Source: Bacteroidales bacterium
GTDB lineage: Bacteria > Bacteroidota > Bacteroidia > Bacteroidales > UBA12077
Direction: 5' to 3'
Length of the DNA stretch: 64,000 nt
NCBI GenBank assembly: GCA_013138975.1
Contig: WTBR01000007.1
Coordinates: 62,001-126,000 of the forward strand
Made by a program: the position numbers and the translations under genes. Below the pieces are notes generated by a model that was not told the DNA's origin, did not search any database, and saw only the letters and a list, made by a program, of their open reading frames with translations. Numbering within the stretch: the stretch's first letter is position 1; every line of letters begins with the position of its first letter. This document shows, one piece after another, positions 61,742 to 64,000 of the stretch.

Positions 61742-61785
61742 GTGGTAAAATGTGGAGTAAAGTGGTAACTTGTGGTATATTTTTG
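61742..61785 (+). promoter_or_regulatory. MraZ-binding repeats and -7 box of the dcw cluster
   Basis: Four GTGG boxes start at 61742, 61752, 61762 and 61772, exactly 10 bases apart, as in known MraZ operator arrays. A -7 box TATTTTTG (61778-61785) follows directly. MraZ binding would thus cover the upstream promoter region and repress its own operon. Confidence 0.85.
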
Positions 61786-61816
61786 TATATTTTTACGAGT
61801 TAAAGAGAGAGTATAC

Positions 61817-62287
61817 ATGACAACGTTTATCGGTGATTATAATTGTAAAGTTGATGAGAAAGGAAGAGTAACCTTTCCTTCAACACTGAAGAAGCAGATG
61901 AGTTCTGCTACTCAAGGTCGCTTTGTTGTTAAAAAAGACATATTTGAACAATGCTTGGTTTTGTTTCCTATTGAAGAATGGGAGCGACAAAACTCAATAA
62001 TACGCAGTAAAATTAATCCTTATAATAAAGAACATAATAAATTTCTTAGGAATTTTTATCGCGGATCAGCCGAGATAGTACTTGATAGTAACAATAGAAT
62101 GTTAATTCCTAAGAGGTTACTGGAACTCGCAGAAATATCTAAAGAAGCAATTTTAGCTGGACAGGATGGTAGAATAGAGATTTGGGCTAAAAAAATGTAT
62201 GACACAACAGAAGAAGGTTCCGATGATTTTGCAGCATTAGCTGAAAAAATTATGGGAGGTGATTTAAATTTGGAAAATGAGAAATAA
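61817..62287 (+). CDS. mraZ: Transcriptional regulator MraZ
   Basis: MraZ is the autorepressor of the division and cell-wall cluster and binds tandem boxes upstream of itself. The protein (start ATG 61817, 156 residues) contains two SpoVT/AbrB-like domains: FIGDYNCKVDEKGRVTFPST with the DEKGR motif, and a second in AEIVLDSNNRMLIPKRLLE. Starting at the first in-frame codon (GTG 61772) would begin inside the fourth GTGG box and is rejected. The gene abuts rsmH with no spacing, and four perfectly phased boxes lie upstream. Confidence 0.95.
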   Translation: MTTFIGDYNCKVDEKGRVTFPSTLKKQMSSATQGRFVVKKDIFEQCLVLFPIEEWERQNSIIRSKINPYNKEHNKFLRNFYRGSAEIVLDSNNRMLIPKRLLELAEISKEAILAGQDGRIEIWAKKMYDTTEEGSDDFAALAEKIMGGDLNLENEK

Positions 62288-63184
62288 ATGGGATATCATA
62301 CGCCAGTTTTACTTAAGGAAAGTATTGAAGGCCTACAAATAAAGCCTAATGGAGATTACGTCGATGTAACTTTCGGAGGCGGCGGTCATTCTCGAGAAAT
62401 CATTAAACATTTAAATAAAGGTAGATTACTTGCATTTGATCAGGATGATGATGCTTTGTTGAATTTAATTGATGATAAGCGATTTCTTTTTGCTAATCAT
62501 AATTTTAGATTCTTAAAGAATTTTTTAAAATTTAATAAAATTGAAAAAATTGATGGCTTATTAGCTGATTTGGGTGTTTCTTCCCATCATTTCGATGTGC
62601 CTGAGCGAGGATTTTCATTTCGTTTTGATGGAGATCTTGATATGAGAATGAATCAAAGTGCAAAAATATCTGCAAAAAACTTAGTAAACGAATATAAAGA
62701 AACGGAATTAGCAAAGGTTTTTTGGGAATATGGAGAATTAAAAAATAGTAGAAAACTAGCAAGAGCGATTGTTGAAAATAGAGAAAACAAAAAAATTGGA
62801 ACGATAAAAGAATTTACAGATGTTTTAATGCCCTATTTACCAAAGCATGCCGAACATAAGTTCTTAGCAAAAGTTTTTCAAGCATTAAGAATTGAAGTAA
62901 ATCGCGAAATGGAGTTTTTAAAAGAGATGCTTTTACAAACTACTGATGTTATAAAACCAGGAGGGCGATTAGTTGTTATAACATATCACTCCTTAGAAGA
63001 TCGCATTGTGAAGAATTTTATTAAAAACGGAAAGTTTAAAGGTGAAGTTGAAAAAGATTTTTATGGAAACCTTAAGGTTCCTTTTAAAGCTGTAAATAGA
63101 AAAATTATTGTACCAAGCGAATCTGAGATTCAAGAGAATAATAGAGCTCGCAGCGCAAAATTAAGAATAGCAGAAAGAGTATGA
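62288..63184 (+). CDS. rsmH: 16S rRNA (cytosine-1402-N4)-methyltransferase
   Basis: RsmH (MraW) methylates C1402 of 16S rRNA. The 298-residue protein starts with the conserved HTPVLLKESIEGL, followed by the SAM-binding segment YVDVTFGGGGHSREII, DGLLADLGVSSHHFDVPERGF, a long central insertion, FQALRIEVNREMEFLKEML and the C-terminal VITYHSLEDRIVKNF. Motifs are complete. The start follows the mraZ stop immediately, and the stop overlaps the ftsL-like gene by four bases (ATGA), indicating translational coupling. Confidence 0.97.
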   Translation: MGYHTPVLLKESIEGLQIKPNGDYVDVTFGGGGHSREIIKHLNKGRLLAFDQDDDALLNLIDDKRFLFANHNFRFLKNFLKFNKIEKIDGLLADLGVSSHHFDVPERGFSFRFDGDLDMRMNQSAKISAKNLVNEYKETELAKVFWEYGELKNSRKLARAIVENRENKKIGTIKEFTDVLMPYLPKHAEHKFLAKVFQALRIEVNREMEFLKEMLLQTTDVIKPGGRLVVITYHSLEDRIVKNFIKNGKFKGEVEKDFYGNLKVPFKAVNRKIIVPSESEIQENNRARSAKLRIAERV

Positions 63185-63564
63185 TAGGCAATAAAAAAAA
63201 TAGCGTAGAATTTATTGAAGAAAAGCAAGAACGGAAAGAACAAAAGTTTGCTTCGATTAAAGAATTGCTTGATGGTTCATTGATAGCTAATGATTTTATT
63301 GCTAAGCAGTTATTGTATATAGTTTTTGTAGTGATTTTGGCATTTGCTTATATAGCGAACAGATATCATGCTGAAAAAGTAGTTCGTGCTAATTTTAAAT
63401 TAACTCAAGAAATCAGTGATTTACGTGCCGAAGCAATTACAACATCCTCAGAATTAATGCTAATTAGCAAGCAATCGGAGGTGGCACGATTAGTTGAAAA
63501 GAGAGGGCTTGGGTTAAAAGAATCGGTCGAACCACCTAAAAAAATAATTATTGAAAAGGATTAA
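63181..63564 (+). CDS. FtsL-like small membrane protein
   Basis: FtsL is a bitopic divisome scaffold that pairs with FtsB. The 127-residue protein has a charged cytoplasmic part (about residues 1-40), one membrane helix (LLYIVFVVILAFAYIANRYH, about 44-62) and a periplasmic coiled-coil stretch (residues 66-100). The length, topology and location between rsmH and the penicillin-binding protein gene match Bacteroidota FtsL-like proteins, although the family is too divergent for motifs. It overlaps rsmH by four bases and is five bases before the next start. Confidence 0.85.
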   Translation: MIGNKKNSVEFIEEKQERKEQKFASIKELLDGSLIANDFIAKQLLYIVFVVILAFAYIANRYHAEKVVRANFKLTQEISDLRAEAITTSSELMLISKQSEVARLVEKRGLGLKESVEPPKKIIIEKD

Positions 63565-63569
63565 CTTTT

Positions 63570-64000
63570 ATGCCATTAAAAAAAGAAATAGTATGGAGGG
63601 TTGGTGTGATATATATTTTCATGCTTGCTTTTGCTATTCTTATTTTTGGTAAGATTTTTTATCTTCAATTTATCGATGGTAGCAAATGGAAAGAAAAAGC
63701 TGAAACCTTAACTTTAAAAGATATTACAATTGAGTCAAATCGGGGAGATATACTATCTGCTGACGGACGTTTACTTGCCAGTTCTATTCCTTATTATGAA
63801 ATAAGGATGGATACACGAAGTACTGGTATGGATAATGAGACTTTTAATTCAAATATTGACTCTTTGGCACTTAAATTATCCGAAATCTTTCGAGACAAAA
63901 CTGCAACTGCATATAAAAATGAATTAGTAAATGCACGTAAAAATGGTGAGCGATTTCATTTAATAAAACGTAGAGTTAATTATAACCAACTTAAAAAAAT
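63570..64000 (+). CDS. FtsI-type penicillin-binding protein, partial (3' end outside window)
   Basis: The frame runs from ATG 63570 to the window end (143 codons visible). It starts with a basic cytoplasmic tail and one membrane helix (VGVIYIFMLAFAILIFGKIF) and then the N-terminal dimerisation-like segment typical of class B PBPs, with NRGDILSADGRLLASSIPYYEIRMD, the conserved RGDI-x-D-GR-LA motif. The transpeptidase domain lies beyond the window. Position after the ftsL-like gene in the dcw cluster identifies it as the divisome transpeptidase FtsI. Confidence 0.93.
   Translation, partial: MPLKKEIVWRVGVIYIFMLAFAILIFGKIFYLQFIDGSKWKEKAETLTLKDITIESNRGDILSADGRLLASSIPYYEIRMDTRSTGMDNETFNSNIDSLALKLSEIFRDKTATAYKNELVNARKNGERFHLIKRRVNYNQLKK

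Noticed and set aside
61772..61816. Longer N-terminus for MraZ
   Set aside because: The alternative GTG is the fourth GTGG operator box and the -7 promoter box lies within it.
1..64000. CRISPR array, prophage, insertion sequence with transposase, rRNA operon
   Set aside because: No regularly spaced repeats with unique spacers, no phage or transposase reading frames and no rRNA-like sequence were found on either strand.

Overview
The window looks like a chromosomal segment of a low-GC member of the Bacteroidota, most likely a marine or sediment anaerobe or facultative anaerobe of the Marinilabiliales (Marinifilaceae/Prolixibacteraceae-like; this placement is inference). Supporting signs are AT-rich leaders with few Shine-Dalgarno sites, promoter boxes of the TAnnTTTG type, the acpP-fabF-rnc-IPExxxVDY gene block, a GlsB/GlsA-type glycine-lipid pair, a MiaB carrying an LPAGKQG insertion, and several families of short intergenic palindromic repeats. 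No transposase, integrase, phage gene, rRNA or CRISPR array was seen.

Layout. 1-3 kb: end of a LytTR response regulator, then aroB-aroA on the minus strand. 3-10 kb: a small membrane protein, two glutamate dehydrogenase paralogues flanking dprA, tatD, a type I asparaginase and tRNA-Ser. 10-13.2 kb: an ExbB/ExbD energy-transduction operon with two ExbD genes, a secreted protein and tRNA-Arg. 13.4-20.6 kb: leuS, a YitT membrane protein, an M23 peptidase, a broken outer-membrane lipoprotein gene, and a secreted protein with a repetitive basic tail. 20.7-28.1 kb: purN, acpP-fabF-rnc-IPExxxVDY, an OmpR-type two-component system, 5-FTHF cyclo-ligase and a TrmH-type methyltransferase.

28.1-31.6 kb is the most unusual part. 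Three tiny genes (36, 40 and 38 codons), below usual gene-calling thresholds, surround an orphan TPR histidine kinase. The first and third share an alignable double-glycine leader (MFxxEL.L...E...V[KR]GG) followed by short acidic, Gly- or Pro-rich tails; the second shares the GNGEE tail motif of the first. I propose an exported peptide or signalling locus in which the kinase may be the receptor. This is inference and has no proof in the window.

31.7-45.8 kb: a flavin-binding PPOX-fold protein, a hotdog thioesterase, a HAD phosphatase, an M3 peptidase, an arsenic operon (arsR-arsC-arsM-acr3) with a well-formed promoter and overlapping operator-like palindrome, a YfiR-like protein next to a chemoreceptor, tadA and aspS. 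46.1-52.2 kb: a MacB/FtsX-type permease divergent from an NtrC-family regulator and its kinase. The gap between them holds a 38-bp palindrome and a -24-like TTGGCAC element in enhancer/promoter arrangement, and two copies of a dispersed repeat flank the regulator-kinase pair. 52.4-61.6 kb: miaB, a YebC-family regulator, glpK, two envelope proteins, a long PurF-like protein and glsB-glsA.

61.7-64 kb: start of the division and cell-wall (dcw) cluster, mraZ-rsmH-ftsL-like-ftsI-type PBP (cut by the window end), preceded by four GTGG boxes at exact 10-bp spacing, as expected for MraZ autoregulation.
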